From positions 1 through 57,462 of the IMG/VR virus record IMGVR_UViG_3300017960_000003: a stretch of 57,462 nucleotides of DNA. The stretch is one strand, 5' to 3'. The position numbers and the translations under genes are program-made. Positions 7,643 through 16,401 of this stretch are shown piece by piece. Origin of the DNA: a virus. The notes under the pieces were generated by a model, which saw only the letters and a program-made list of their open reading frames with translations, did no database searches and was not told where the DNA came from. Numbering within the stretch: position 1 is the first letter of the stretch; every line of letters starts with the position of its first letter.

Positions 7643-9793
7643 ATGACCACGACACTTCCCGCCCCGGTGCTCGACGAGCACCCCATCATCGAGCCCCTGG
7701 GCGAAGCGACCCAGGACCTCTTCACCCCCCTCCCGCTCCGGGACAACGACTTCCTTCTCATCGAGACCGACGAGAAGGGCGAGGCGTTCGAGATGCGCCC
7801 CTTCCGCGGGCGGTTCCTCGACGTGAACGAGGACGCGAGCGCGTACGCCGTCGAGGCTGTCCGCAAGAACTCGCGCGGCGACACGGTCCTCGAGGTGAGC
7901 GGCCCGCCGAGCTGGGCGTCGCGACAGGACTTCTTCCGTCGCATTCCGCAGGCGCATCAGGGCCAGAAGGATTTCTGGCAGCGCAACCAAGGCGAGTACA
8001 CGTGCGCGGCCACGGACTACACGTGCATCGTGACGCATCACAGCTGGCCGCAGTCGCGGCTCGTGTTCGGGGACGACAACGCGCGGCTCCTCTACACGTT
8101 CCTGCTCAAGCGCTTCATGCGCCAGACGATTCGCGCGCAGCTCCAGAGTAAGTTCAAGCTCGCCGGTGAAGTGCCGGTCATGCCGGACGACTACTATCCG
8201 GACGAGCTCAGGCAGTTCGCCGCCGCCGACTACCAGAAGACGGCGATGATGATGAGCCTCGGCCAGGAGGGCACGGCGCTCTTCATGGACCGGGGAACCG
8301 GCAAGACCTACACGACCATCGATCGCATCTGCCTCGAGGCGCACCGCACTCGCCGAGGCAAGATGCCCGGCGAAGAGGCGCACATGATGCGCGTCCTCGT
8401 GATCGCGCCTCTTCAGGTCCGCCTCAACTGGCAGGAGGAGTTCACGAAGTTCGCATGGGTCGGCGGCAAGGTCACCGTCCTCCGCGGCGGCAAGGAGAAG
8501 CGGGTCAAGATCCTCACGCACGCCATTCGCACCGAGGACGACTGCGACTTCTCTGCGGTCATCGTCTCCTACGACACCGCCGCCCGCGACGTGTCGTACC
8601 TCAGCAAGCTTCAGTGGGATCTCGTCGTCCTCGACGAGTCGCATCGGATCAAGTCGTCGCAGACCAAGCGGTGGAAGCAGATCAAGAAGCTGCGCGCCGC
8701 GTCGCGCCGTCGGCAGATCCTCACGGGAACGCCCTACGCGAACTCCATCTTCGACCTCTATACCCAGCTCGAGTTCCTCGGCGAGGGGCTCAGCGGGTTC
8801 TCGAGCTTCCGTTCGTTCATGAAGTTCCACGGGAAGTTCCAGAAGACCGAGGGCGGCCGGACGTCGCTCGTCGGGATGAACAACATCCCGCTCATGCGCG
8901 AGCGCCTCGCTCGTCTGTCGTTCGCGGTCTCGAAGGAGGAGGCTGGCCTCAAGCTCCCGCCGAAGGTGTACGACACTCTCGAGGTCGAGATGACCCGGAA
9001 GCAGGCCAAGTTCTACGAGCAGATGGCGACGCAGCTCGCGGTCGAGATCGAAGACATGATGAGCGGCGCGCTCGACAACACGGCGAACCGCGCGATGACG
9101 GCCGAGAACATCCTCACCAAGCTCCTGCGCCTCGCGCAGATCACGAGCGGGCACGTCGTGTGGGACGCCACCTACTCCGATGACGGCGAGCAGCTCACCG
9201 AGAAGCGCGTCCAGCAGATCGACCCTGAGAAGAACCCGAAGGTCGTCGCGCTGGTCGAGACGCTTCAGGAGGAACTCGCTGAGGACCCGCTCGCGAAGAA
9301 GATCGTGTGGGCCGTCTTCGTGCCGGACATCAAGGAGATCGAGAAGGAGCTCACGCGGGCCTTCGGCGCTGACGCGGTGGTGACCTACTACGGCGCCACG
9401 AGCGAGCGCGGCCGCGAGGAAGCTATCGCTCGCTTCAACTGCGATCCGAACTGCCGCGTGATGATCGCGAATCCGCAGACGGCGGGCGAGGGTCTCAACC
9501 TGCTCGGCTACGATCAGAAGGATCCCGACAACTCGCCGACCTACTGCGATCATCAGATCGTCTTCTCGGCCAACTGGTCGCACGTGCTTCGGGCGCAGCT
9601 CGAGGACCGCGCGCATCGGCGCGGCACGCGCACGACCGTTCGCGTGACGGACCTGGTGGTGCCGCACAGCATCGACACGGAGATCCGGGCGCGCGTCCAG
9701 GGCAAGGCTGCGGACGCGGCGAAGGTCAATGACATCAAGGACATTCTCGAGTCCGTCCTCGGCCTCGAGCTCAACGGATTCGGGAGGCTCTAA
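7643..9793 (+). CDS. SNF2/superfamily 2 DNA helicase
   Basis: 716 residues. Helicase motifs are clear: Walker A MDRGTGKT (~215), VLVIAPLQVRLNW (motif Ia), Walker B VVLDESH (~330), motif III LTGTP (~360), a C-terminal RecA-like lobe with ANPQTAGEGLNLL, and motif VI RAQLEDRAHRRG (~650). This is the DEXX/SNF2 layout of phage replication or recombination helicases, which remodel or unwind DNA using ATP. ATG 7643 is preferred to an in-frame ATG at 7613 because it follows ATAGGAGCCGACCG. The stop overlaps the next start by one base. Confidence 0.9.
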   Translation: MTTTLPAPVLDEHPIIEPLGEATQDLFTPLPLRDNDFLLIETDEKGEAFEMRPFRGRFLDVNEDASAYAVEAVRKNSRGDTVLEVSGPPSWASRQDFFRRIPQAHQGQKDFWQRNQGEYTCAATDYTCIVTHHSWPQSRLVFGDDNARLLYTFLLKRFMRQTIRAQLQSKFKLAGEVPVMPDDYYPDELRQFAAADYQKTAMMMSLGQEGTALFMDRGTGKTYTTIDRICLEAHRTRRGKMPGEEAHMMRVLVIAPLQVRLNWQEEFTKFAWVGGKVTVLRGGKEKRVKILTHAIRTEDDCDFSAVIVSYDTAARDVSYLSKLQWDLVVLDESHRIKSSQTKRWKQIKKLRAASRRRQILTGTPYANSIFDLYTQLEFLGEGLSGFSSFRSFMKFHGKFQKTEGGRTSLVGMNNIPLMRERLARLSFAVSKEEAGLKLPPKVYDTLEVEMTRKQAKFYEQMATQLAVEIEDMMSGALDNTANRAMTAENILTKLLRLAQITSGHVVWDATYSDDGEQLTEKRVQQIDPEKNPKVVALVETLQEELAEDPLAKKIVWAVFVPDIKEIEKELTRAFGADAVVTYYGATSERGREEAIARFNCDPNCRVMIANPQTAGEGLNLLGYDQKDPDNSPTYCDHQIVFSANWSHVLRAQLEDRAHRRGTRTTVRVTDLVVPHSIDTEIRARVQGKAADAAKVNDIKDILESVLGLELNGFGRL

Positions 9794-10146
9794 TGTCGCG
9801 CGTGTTCTTCATCACCGACGAGACCCGCTTCGACACCACACCGGCCGAGGAGTACGGCGAGCGCATGTTCGTCTACGATCGCACGAGCTACTGCCCGTGG
9901 AGTGACCCGGACAAGCTCGCGCGTGAGGCGCTGCGCTTCCTCAGCGAGAACCGGTTCGACCCGGAGTACGATCACATCGCGCTCACGGGTCCCGCGACGC
10001 CGCTCTCCGTGTTCACGGCCGTCGTCCTCGCGGCGTACGAGACCATCAACGTCCTCATCTTCAACGCGCGAGCCGAGAAGTATCGCCCGCGGACGCTCAA
10101 CGCCCGGCTCCCGTCGGGCGAGGTCCCCGGGGTGCCCCAGGGCTAG
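9793..10146 (+). CDS. Conserved-looking small protein of unknown function
   Basis: 117 residues, one-base overlap with the helicase stop. The middle (YDHIALTGPATPLSVFTAVVL then YETINVLIFNAR) alternates hydrophobic strands and helices like a small Rossmann-type fold, and the C-terminal tail is rich in Pro and Gly. I do not recognise the family. Its position suggests co-translation with the helicase. The 3' end lies within the start of a palindrome-rich spacer. Confidence 0.6.
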   Translation: MSRVFFITDETRFDTTPAEEYGERMFVYDRTSYCPWSDPDKLAREALRFLSENRFDPEYDHIALTGPATPLSVFTAVVLAAYETINVLIFNARAEKYRPRTLNARLPSGEVPGVPQG

Positions 10147-10162
10147 GGCACAGGTAATGCCT

Positions 10163-10194
10163 CCAGGGCCCCTAGGGCACCACTGGGGCCCTGG
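10163..10194. promoter_or_regulatory. Strong GC hairpin in 153-bp intergenic spacer
   Basis: Arms CCAGGGCCCC (10163-10172) and GGGGCCCTGG (10185-10194) are perfectly complementary around a 12-base loop containing CCTAGGGC. A second inverted repeat, GTGCCC...GGGCAC (10132-10151), lies just before it. There is no T-run. ACCCTGCGAG (10232-10241), just before the next gene, is repeated at 37221-37230 in another palindrome-rich spacer. A regulatory site or attenuator is likely; an origin is possible. Confidence 0.5.
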
Positions 10195-10299
10195 GGGCCA
10201 CCTACGCGATGATTCATACCTGTCTAGCCCCACCCTGCGAGTATGGACGACCCAGGGCTGCCCCTGGACGACAGACGGGCCTTCATGAGAGGAGGGACG

Positions 10300-10863
10300 A
10301 TGGCCGAGCAGGATGTTGCCATGTTCGTGGACCGCGCGTTGCGCGCGGCCGATCGCGTGGAGGACGTCCACGTTGAGACGCTTCGCGCACTCATCGAGCT
10401 CTCGGACACGGTGAAGAAGAACGAGGCGTCGCTCACGAGCGAGCAGCTCTGCGACGCGGGCTTCATGTGCCGCCAGATGGAACGGTGGGCGGACGAGCTG
10501 CGCAAAGAGGCGAAGGCCAGACGCGAGCGCCTCGCGTACCTCATCGCGTATCGCGCGGCGCAGGCGGTCGCGACCAACCCTACGGCCGAGACCACCGTGC
10601 GCGGGAAGTACGCGACCGGTACCCCGGACGTGAAGGTCGCTGCCGGACTGCCGAAGCGCGACACGCCCGAGTACGCGAAGCTCTGCGAGTGGCTCGGAGT
10701 CAGCGAGGAGGCGCAAAAGTCGGGCGCCATCCGCTTCCACTTCAACACGCTCATGGACATCGTGAGCGAGCGCATCGCGGCGGGGCAGGACGTCCCGCCG
10801 GGCATCACCAAGACGTACTCGATGTTCGTGACCAAGTTCATCGCGCGGCGTCGCGCGAAATGA
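10300..10863 (+). CDS. Early protein of unknown function, helical
   Basis: 187 residues from ATG 10300, which follows GAGAGGAGGGACG. An upstream in-frame ATG at 10243 has no such site and would run through the repeated ACCCTGCGAG spacer. The first half (residues ~15-95) is strongly helical and charged. The second half has KLCEWLGVSEEAQKSG and a basic C-terminus (KFIARRRAK). It lies directly upstream of the candidate ssDNA-binding protein gene, suggesting a DNA-replication role by association only. Confidence 0.65.
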   Translation: MAEQDVAMFVDRALRAADRVEDVHVETLRALIELSDTVKKNEASLTSEQLCDAGFMCRQMERWADELRKEAKARRERLAYLIAYRAAQAVATNPTAETTVRGKYATGTPDVKVAAGLPKRDTPEYAKLCEWLGVSEEAQKSGAIRFHFNTLMDIVSERIAAGQDVPPGITKTYSMFVTKFIARRRAK

Positions 10864-10876
10864 GAGGAGGCCCACA

Positions 10877-11713
10877 GTGGCCAAGCGAGACGACAAGCCG
10901 AAGGAAGTCGTAAAGGTCGAGGCGCCGCCGCAGTGGCTGGCCGAGGCCGCGGAGACGGACCAGTCCATCGAGGCGATGGCCGAGCACCGTGTGCTGCCCC
11001 GTCTCAAGGTCGTCCAGGGCATGAGCGACTCCGCGCTCAAGGACGCGGTGGGCGAGGGCGGCGTCGTCCTCACGCCGGGCAACGTTCTGGTCTGCTCCAG
11101 GGACGAGGGCTTCGAGTTCGTCCCGGTGTTCTTCTTCACCGAGTTCATCGAGATGTCCGACATCAACGACTCGGAGTCGCCCACGGTGCTCGAGCGCACC
11201 TTCGACGTCACGCACCCGCTCGCCGTCCGCGCGCGTGACGCGGACCAGTGGGAGCGCGACTACGGTCCCGAGGACTCGAAGGGCCGCGCGAAGTACACGG
11301 CCCGTGCCTGCGAGGTCTTCAACTTCGTCGGCTTCCTCGACGGCGGCGACATCCCCGCCGAGCTCCACGGCGTGCCGCTGACGATCACGTTCGCGCGCGG
11401 CGAGTTCAACACCGGCCGGTCGTTCATCACGGCCATCACCATGCGGCGCGTCGGCGGGAAGATCGTCCCGCTGTGGGCGCAGCGCTGGGCGTTCACCATC
11501 GGGTTCCGTGAGCGCGACTCGAAGAAGTGGTACGGTCTGGACGTTCGCAACCCGGCGCAGCCGTACATCAGCGAGGAGCAGGGCGCGATGTTCAAGGGCG
11601 CGCACGAGGAGTTCGCCGAGCTCTTCGAGAAGCAGCGCCTCAGCGTGGACCACGAGGACAAGCCCGCCGACGCCGAGATCGTCGAGGAGGGCGAGGACGA
11701 GTCGGAATTCTAG
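10877..11713 (+). CDS. Candidate ssDNA-binding protein (gp2.5-like acidic tail)
   Basis: 278 residues, GTG start after GAGAGGAGGCCCACA. The N-terminus is basic and the centre is beta-rich (residues ~55-215). The last ~20 residues are strongly acidic and end EDESEF. An acidic tail with a terminal aromatic residue is the hallmark of phage T7 gp2.5 and bacterial SSB, where it recruits replication partners. Its position between helicase and primase genes fits. Sequence similarity to known SSBs is not obvious by eye, so this is an inference from tail and context. Confidence 0.55.
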   Translation: MAKRDDKPKEVVKVEAPPQWLAEAAETDQSIEAMAEHRVLPRLKVVQGMSDSALKDAVGEGGVVLTPGNVLVCSRDEGFEFVPVFFFTEFIEMSDINDSESPTVLERTFDVTHPLAVRARDADQWERDYGPEDSKGRAKYTARACEVFNFVGFLDGGDIPAELHGVPLTITFARGEFNTGRSFITAITMRRVGGKIVPLWAQRWAFTIGFRERDSKKWYGLDVRNPAQPYISEEQGAMFKGAHEEFAELFEKQRLSVDHEDKPADAEIVEEGEDESEF

Positions 11714-11727
11714 GCGTCGCATCCTTC

Positions 11728-11754
11728 GCGGGGCGTGGAAGGTCCGCGCCCCGC
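11728..11754 (+). terminator. Intergenic hairpin after candidate SSB gene
   Basis: Stem GCGGGGCG (11728-11735) with CGCCCCGC (11747-11754) and an 11-base loop. Only a weak T-rich tail (GTTCACTT) follows, so it may attenuate transcription or stabilise the 3' end rather than terminate fully. Confidence 0.45.
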
Positions 11755-11783
11755 GTTCACTTGGCCGCGCACAGAGGTAGCCG

Positions 11784-14648
11784 GTGAATCTACTCGCCAT
11801 CAACGCGCTCTCGGAACTCGAACGCGCTGGCTGGAAGTACGAGCCAGCGGGCGAGAACGAGGTCCGCATCCGTTGCCCTGCTCACGACGACGATACTCCG
11901 AGTGCGGCGGTCAACACCGCCAAGAACAAGTGGAAGTGTCACGCCGCGGGCTGTAAGGGGAGCGGTGACATCGTCACGCTGCTTGCGCTCATCATGAGCG
12001 TTGAGCGCGCGACGATGCTCGCGGATCTCTCAACGCGTTACGAGCTTCAAGAGGTCAAGTCTATTCAGCCGTCTCGCATCGAGACGCTTCACGCGAAGAT
12101 CTGGGACGCCGGTCCGTTGCTCACGTCACTACGCGAGCGCGGAGTTACAGACCCGATGATCCGTGCTGCGCGCCTAGGCTTCGCCAAGGGGCGCATCACG
12201 ATCCCGGTGTACGATCTCCAGCGTCGGATCATCAACGTGCGTCGCTACTTGCCGGGCGCGCCAGGCCCGAACAAGATGCGGAACACGAAGGGCTACGGGC
12301 GTCCCGCCATCTACCAGCCTGAGCAGCTTGCGAAGTTCGACAAGGTAGTGTGGTGCGGCGGTGAGATGAAGGCGCTCGCCGCTGGCTGGTACCTCAAGCG
12401 CAAGGGTATCGGCGCGTTCTCGGTCACGGCTTCCGAGGGGGTATGGGAATCGCGGTGGAACGGTCTGCTCAAAGGCAAGACCGTGTACATCTGTATGGAT
12501 GTGGACCACCACGGTGAGCTCGCCGCGACCAAGGCCGCGCGTCTTATCGCACGCGCCGCCGCGGCCGTCTACATCTGCCGCATCCCGTTGGACGTCGAGA
12601 AGTATCCCAAGGGCGACCTCAACGACTGGATCGGCCACGAGGGAGCGCGCACCTCTGAGTTAGTACAGATGCTCGAGGACGCGGAGCTCTTCGACCCGGC
12701 AGACCAGGTGACTGTCACCGGCGCCAACGGTGACGCCACCGACGTTCGCATACAAGAGGTCACGGACCCGCGCAACGTTGCGCGCCGCATCGCGTTCACA
12801 GGCGTCGTGTCTGCCCTCGCCGAGACGCCGTTCCTCGTGCCGAGTAAGCTCACGGCGTTCTGCGATCGCGACCAGCCGTTGTGTCACGCCTGCCCGATCA
12901 ACCAGCTCGAGCCGTCGCGCAGCGACAACTCTGTTGAGGTCGAGGTGCCACCGACGGCGCTCGGCATGCTCATGCTGGTGGACCAGCCAGCCGGTCGGCA
13001 GCGTGAGGGAGTGATGGCAGCGCTCGGGGTACCGCGATGTAAGGTCGCGCAGTTCGTGCCGCAAGAGCACTCACGCGTGCACGACGTTCGGCTGGCGCCG
13101 ACGTTGCTCATAACGTCCGAGGGCACCAGCAACCACGCGCAACCAGCGCTCATCGTGAACCACACGCCTGAGCTCAACGTCCCGTACCGCTTCGAGGGCG
13201 TCACGTACCCGCACCCTGCGAACCAGCAAGCCGTGCTGCTCATCGACAAGCTCGAGCTTGCTGAGGACAGCCTGTCATCGTTCGCGCCATCGGTCAGCGA
13301 TCTCGAGACGCTCAAGATACTTCAGCCTCGGAGTTGGACGCTCGACTCGCTGAGCGACAAGCTCGACCAGCTATGGACAGACCTCGAGCACAACGTGACC
13401 CGGATCTTCGGACGACGCGAGCCGCACGTGCTCTTCGATCTCGCGTACCATTCGCCGCTGGTCATCCAGGCGAACGGCCGCAACGTCCCTGGCTGGGTTA
13501 ACGTCCTCATCGTCGGAGACAGCGGCCACGGCAAGTCCGAGATGGGTACGCAGATCTCGCAGCACTACGGTCTCGGCGAGAGAGTCGAGGCGAAGAACGC
13601 CACCGTGGCTGGCATACTCGGAGGCCTCTCGCAAATCGGGAATCGCTGGTTCGTACAGTGGGGTGTGATACCCACGCACGACCGGCGCCTCGTCATCCTC
13701 GAGGAGATCAAGGGCGCGGACCCGGAGGTGATCGCGAAGCTCACCGACATGCGGTCCTCTGGCGTTGCTGAGCTTCAGAAGATCGAACGGCGTCGCGCAC
13801 ACGCGCGAACACGGCTCATCATGATCTCGAACCCGCGTGGCGCGAAGCGTCTCGAGAACTTCAACTTCGGCGTTGACGCCATCAAGGAGCTCATCGGTGG
13901 GCTCGAGGACATCCGGCGTTTCGACGCCGCGTGCCTCATGTCCGGGAAGCAAGTCGACGTGGCGCAGATGACAGCGCTGGCCAGCGAGCCATCGAAGATC
14001 CCGAACGTGCTCACGCGCGACGTGGCCCGACGCGCCATCCTGTGGGCGTGGACACGAACGCCCGGGCAAGTCGAGTTCGAAGACACGACGTGGGAAATGA
14101 TACGGGAGAAGACCCTTGAGCTCTGCGCCAAGTACACCGAAGCCATCCCGCTCATCGACCGCGGAACGACCCGCTTCAAGCTGGCTCGTCTCAGCGCTGC
14201 TCTGGCGGCGCGAACATTCTCCGTTCGCGACGATCCGCAGGTCATCGTGGTTCGACCCTGCCACGTCCAGTACATTGCCCGATTCCTTGACGCCCAGTAC
14301 GGTGATCCTCATTTCGGGTACGCGGACTACTCACGAGCGCAAGTCCAAGCGGACGAGCTCGTAGACCCGAAGCTCATACAACGCCAGCTCATGGGAACCA
14401 AGTACCCGAAGGACCTCGTGAGCTCGCTGCTCTACCGTGACGAGATCACAACGCACGACTTCGAGGACTGGTGCGAGGTCGACCAGGAGTCCGCGCGTCG
14501 ACTTGTCAGCTTCCTCGTTCGCAAGCGCGCGATGTTCCGCAAGAAGCGGCAGTACCGGAAGACCGCGGAGTTCATCGCGCTGCTTAAGACGCTGGCCGAA
14601 AGCGACCTGCCGGACACTGGCGAGTCGCACGAAGAAGACGAGTTCTGA
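11784..14648 (+). CDS. Primase fused to MCM-like AAA+ helicase
   Basis: 954 residues, GTG start after AGAGGTAGCCG. The N-terminus is a CHC2-type zinc finger (C31, H34, C52, C57) followed by a Toprim-like region (WCGGEMKAL, then CMDVDHHG). The middle has LCHACPI near residue 366, like the zinc motif in MCM N-domains. The C-terminal half is AAA+: Walker A GDSGHGKS (~578), Walker B LVILEEIKGA (~636), SGVAELQKIERRRAHARTRL, ISNPRG, and the arginine-finger-like RRFDA (~713). That order is the MCM signature, not the DnaB/RecA-type helicase usual in phages. The product would both prime and unwind. The end, EEDEF, is acidic like the candidate SSB tail. Confidence 0.85.
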   Translation: MNLLAINALSELERAGWKYEPAGENEVRIRCPAHDDDTPSAAVNTAKNKWKCHAAGCKGSGDIVTLLALIMSVERATMLADLSTRYELQEVKSIQPSRIETLHAKIWDAGPLLTSLRERGVTDPMIRAARLGFAKGRITIPVYDLQRRIINVRRYLPGAPGPNKMRNTKGYGRPAIYQPEQLAKFDKVVWCGGEMKALAAGWYLKRKGIGAFSVTASEGVWESRWNGLLKGKTVYICMDVDHHGELAATKAARLIARAAAAVYICRIPLDVEKYPKGDLNDWIGHEGARTSELVQMLEDAELFDPADQVTVTGANGDATDVRIQEVTDPRNVARRIAFTGVVSALAETPFLVPSKLTAFCDRDQPLCHACPINQLEPSRSDNSVEVEVPPTALGMLMLVDQPAGRQREGVMAALGVPRCKVAQFVPQEHSRVHDVRLAPTLLITSEGTSNHAQPALIVNHTPELNVPYRFEGVTYPHPANQQAVLLIDKLELAEDSLSSFAPSVSDLETLKILQPRSWTLDSLSDKLDQLWTDLEHNVTRIFGRREPHVLFDLAYHSPLVIQANGRNVPGWVNVLIVGDSGHGKSEMGTQISQHYGLGERVEAKNATVAGILGGLSQIGNRWFVQWGVIPTHDRRLVILEEIKGADPEVIAKLTDMRSSGVAELQKIERRRAHARTRLIMISNPRGAKRLENFNFGVDAIKELIGGLEDIRRFDAACLMSGKQVDVAQMTALASEPSKIPNVLTRDVARRAILWAWTRTPGQVEFEDTTWEMIREKTLELCAKYTEAIPLIDRGTTRFKLARLSAALAARTFSVRDDPQVIVVRPCHVQYIARFLDAQYGDPHFGYADYSRAQVQADELVDPKLIQRQLMGTKYPKDLVSSLLYRDEITTHDFEDWCEVDQESARRLVSFLVRKRAMFRKKRQYRKTAEFIALLKTLAESDLPDTGESHEEDEF

Positions 14649-14659
14649 GAGGAGACGAG

Positions 14660-15358
14660 ATGCCTGAGAGATTGGAGACGCGACGGCTGTTGCGCCACCG
14701 AGCGGCGGCGACGTCACGACCTTACATGGCGGCGCAGCTGCCCGGTGGAGAGGTGCTCGTGTTCGACACGCGGCCCTCCGGCGGTGGCCCGTTCTTCCCG
14801 GACATGGACGAGGACCGGGCGGCAGCGTACGCGCTGTCGATGTGCCGCGCGTGGAATGACGCGCTCGGTCGCGAGGACACCACACCACACACGGATCTCG
14901 TACGACGCTTCCACGAGCGCCACCACTTCGGGATCGACCGTAACCTCTGCGAGGAAGGCGGCGATCACGACATGTTCCCCGCTGCGATGCTCACGGCCAT
15001 GGCGATGCAGGTGCTGGCGATGTCCGAGACGCTCGCGGCGTACGCCAGGAAGAGCGAACCGAACGGCGACTGGCGCATGAGTCGCGCGCACAACATGACC
15101 GAGGAACTCGCCGAGGTGCTCTTGGCCATGGCGGCCAAGGATCCTGTCGCGCTGCTCGACGGCCTGGGTGACTTGGCGTATGTCACGCATGGCACCGCGG
15201 TCGTGTACGGGCTTCCGCTGGAGCGCGGGTTCCGGGAGATCCATCGGTCGAACATGACCAAGGACCCCGCGCCGGAAGGCGAGGTCACCCTGCACCCGGT
15301 CAAGGGCGAGAACTACGAGCCGCCGGATCTCGCCGGTTGCTTCGAGGTGACGGAATGA
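14660..15358 (+). CDS. MazG-like all-alpha NTP pyrophosphohydrolase (candidate dCTPase)
   Basis: 232 residues; ATG 14660 follows GAGAGGAGACGAG. The C-terminal half has the all-alpha NTP pyrophosphatase pattern: helix with EELAEVLLA (~145), then LLDGLGDLAYVTHG (~170) supplying the metal-binding Asp/Glu pairs, and PLERGFREIHRSNMTK with KGENYEPPDL at the end, as in phage dNTPases. The N-terminal ~90 residues are not recognised. The gene overlaps the hydroxymethylase start by four bases. By analogy with T4 gp56 it may hydrolyse dCTP to dCMP, both removing normal cytosine nucleotide and feeding the next enzyme. The substrate is inferred from context. Confidence 0.7.
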   Translation: MPERLETRRLLRHRAAATSRPYMAAQLPGGEVLVFDTRPSGGGPFFPDMDEDRAAAYALSMCRAWNDALGREDTTPHTDLVRRFHERHHFGIDRNLCEEGGDHDMFPAAMLTAMAMQVLAMSETLAAYARKSEPNGDWRMSRAHNMTEELAEVLLAMAAKDPVALLDGLGDLAYVTHGTAVVYGLPLERGFREIHRSNMTKDPAPEGEVTLHPVKGENYEPPDLAGCFEVTE

Positions 15359-16401
15359 GCCAGGTCAACCACGCCGCGGATCGCAAGGGCGCGGCGCTGT
15401 GCCTCGACGAGGCGTGGCACTACGCGGCGGCCGAGCTGTGGGACCACGCCGCTCACGCGACGTCGCGAGACGGTGACATCTTCGCGGAGCTTCCGGCCGC
15501 GCGTCTCATGCTCATGAACACCCGCGCCGTGTGGATGATGGGGCCGCGCAGCCCTTCACCGCTGTACGCTGCGGGCGAGCTCATGTGGTACCTCAGCGGG
15601 TCGGAGGATGGCGAGTTCATCTGCCACTATGCTCCGAGTTACGAGCGGTTCCTCAACGACGGCGTCGCGCTCGGCGCGTACGGGCCGCACATTCGTGGCC
15701 CGCTCAAGAGCGTGGGTGGCTTCGACCCGCTCATGCGGATCGCGTCGCTTCTCACAGCGAAGCCCGATACCCGGCAGGCCGTGTTGCCGATCTACGGCTA
15801 TCACGACCTCCAGGCTGCGGGCTCGCTGGCGAACGACATACCCTGCACACTCGGTCTTCAGTTCCTCGTGCGCGATTCGAGTCTCAACGTGATCTCGACC
15901 ATGCGCTCGAACGACCTATGGCAGGGTCTGCCGTACGACATCTTCGCGTTCGCGACCATCAACGTTCTGCTGGCGCACCACCTCGACCTCTCGCCAGGAT
16001 GGATCTGCCACCAGGCGGGATCGCTTCACCTGTACGAGCGCCACGCTGAGGCGACGCACCGCGCGATACTCAGCGGCCAAGACATGTACGCGCGACCGCC
16101 GAAGCTGGGGTGGTGGACGCGTCGCGAGCCGGGCCGGCTGTTCCACGATCTCGCCGCCGCGGTCGCGCTCGAGCGTCGCTTTCGCGAGGATCGCGAGGTG
16201 CCGCTGGCCGAAGCGATCTCGTGCATCCAGCAGAGTCTCGGGGCGCGAACGCTGCTCGGCACCATCGTCGCGCTCTGCTACGCGAACCGCCGGGCCTTCA
16301 ACATCGACGAAGCGAACGCGATGAACGTCGTCATCCCCGACTGGCTCATCGCCAAGGTCATCAACTGGCAGGGCCGTCAGCGAGCGTGGAGGAAGTCATG
16401 A
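15355..16401 (+). CDS. ThyA-family pyrimidine hydroxymethylase, probably dCMP-type
   Basis: 348 residues. Thymidylate-synthase-fold landmarks are all present: E75 in GELMWYLSG, catalytic Cys164 in NDIPCTLGLQ, phosphate-binding RSND (184-187), and SLHLYERH (223-230). The key residue is Asp195 in GLPYDIFAF, where thymidylate synthases have Asn (N177 of E. coli). T4 dCMP hydroxymethylase has Asp at this place, and that change is known to switch preference from dUMP to dCMP. The enzyme would therefore use methylenetetrahydrofolate to make 5-hydroxymethyl-dCMP. Neighbours are a MazG-like pyrophosphatase and a dNMP kinase, as needed for such a pathway. It starts at ATG 15355, overlapping the upstream stop. 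Confidence 0.85.
   Translation: MSQVNHAADRKGAALCLDEAWHYAAAELWDHAAHATSRDGDIFAELPAARLMLMNTRAVWMMGPRSPSPLYAAGELMWYLSGSEDGEFICHYAPSYERFLNDGVALGAYGPHIRGPLKSVGGFDPLMRIASLLTAKPDTRQAVLPIYGYHDLQAAGSLANDIPCTLGLQFLVRDSSLNVISTMRSNDLWQGLPYDIFAFATINVLLAHHLDLSPGWICHQAGSLHLYERHAEATHRAILSGQDMYARPPKLGWWTRREPGRLFHDLAAAVALERRFREDREVPLAEAISCIQQSLGARTLLGTIVALCYANRRAFNIDEANAMNVVIPDWLIAKVINWQGRQRAWRKS

Noticed and set aside
7223-9667. Long open frame on the minus strand opposite the helicase gene
   Set aside because: It is a GC-rich shadow of the SNF2 helicase; its product is low-complexity Arg/Leu/Glu-rich and has no ribosome-binding site or motif.
10243-10299. Longer N-terminus for the 10300 gene
   Set aside because: ATG 10243 has no ribosome-binding site and the segment covers the ACCCTGCGAG spacer; ATG 10300 follows GAGAGGAGGG.
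15355-16401. Plain thymidylate synthase thyA
   Set aside because: Asp replaces the dUMP-selecting Asn, the flanking genes fit dCMP modification, and ThyX is present.
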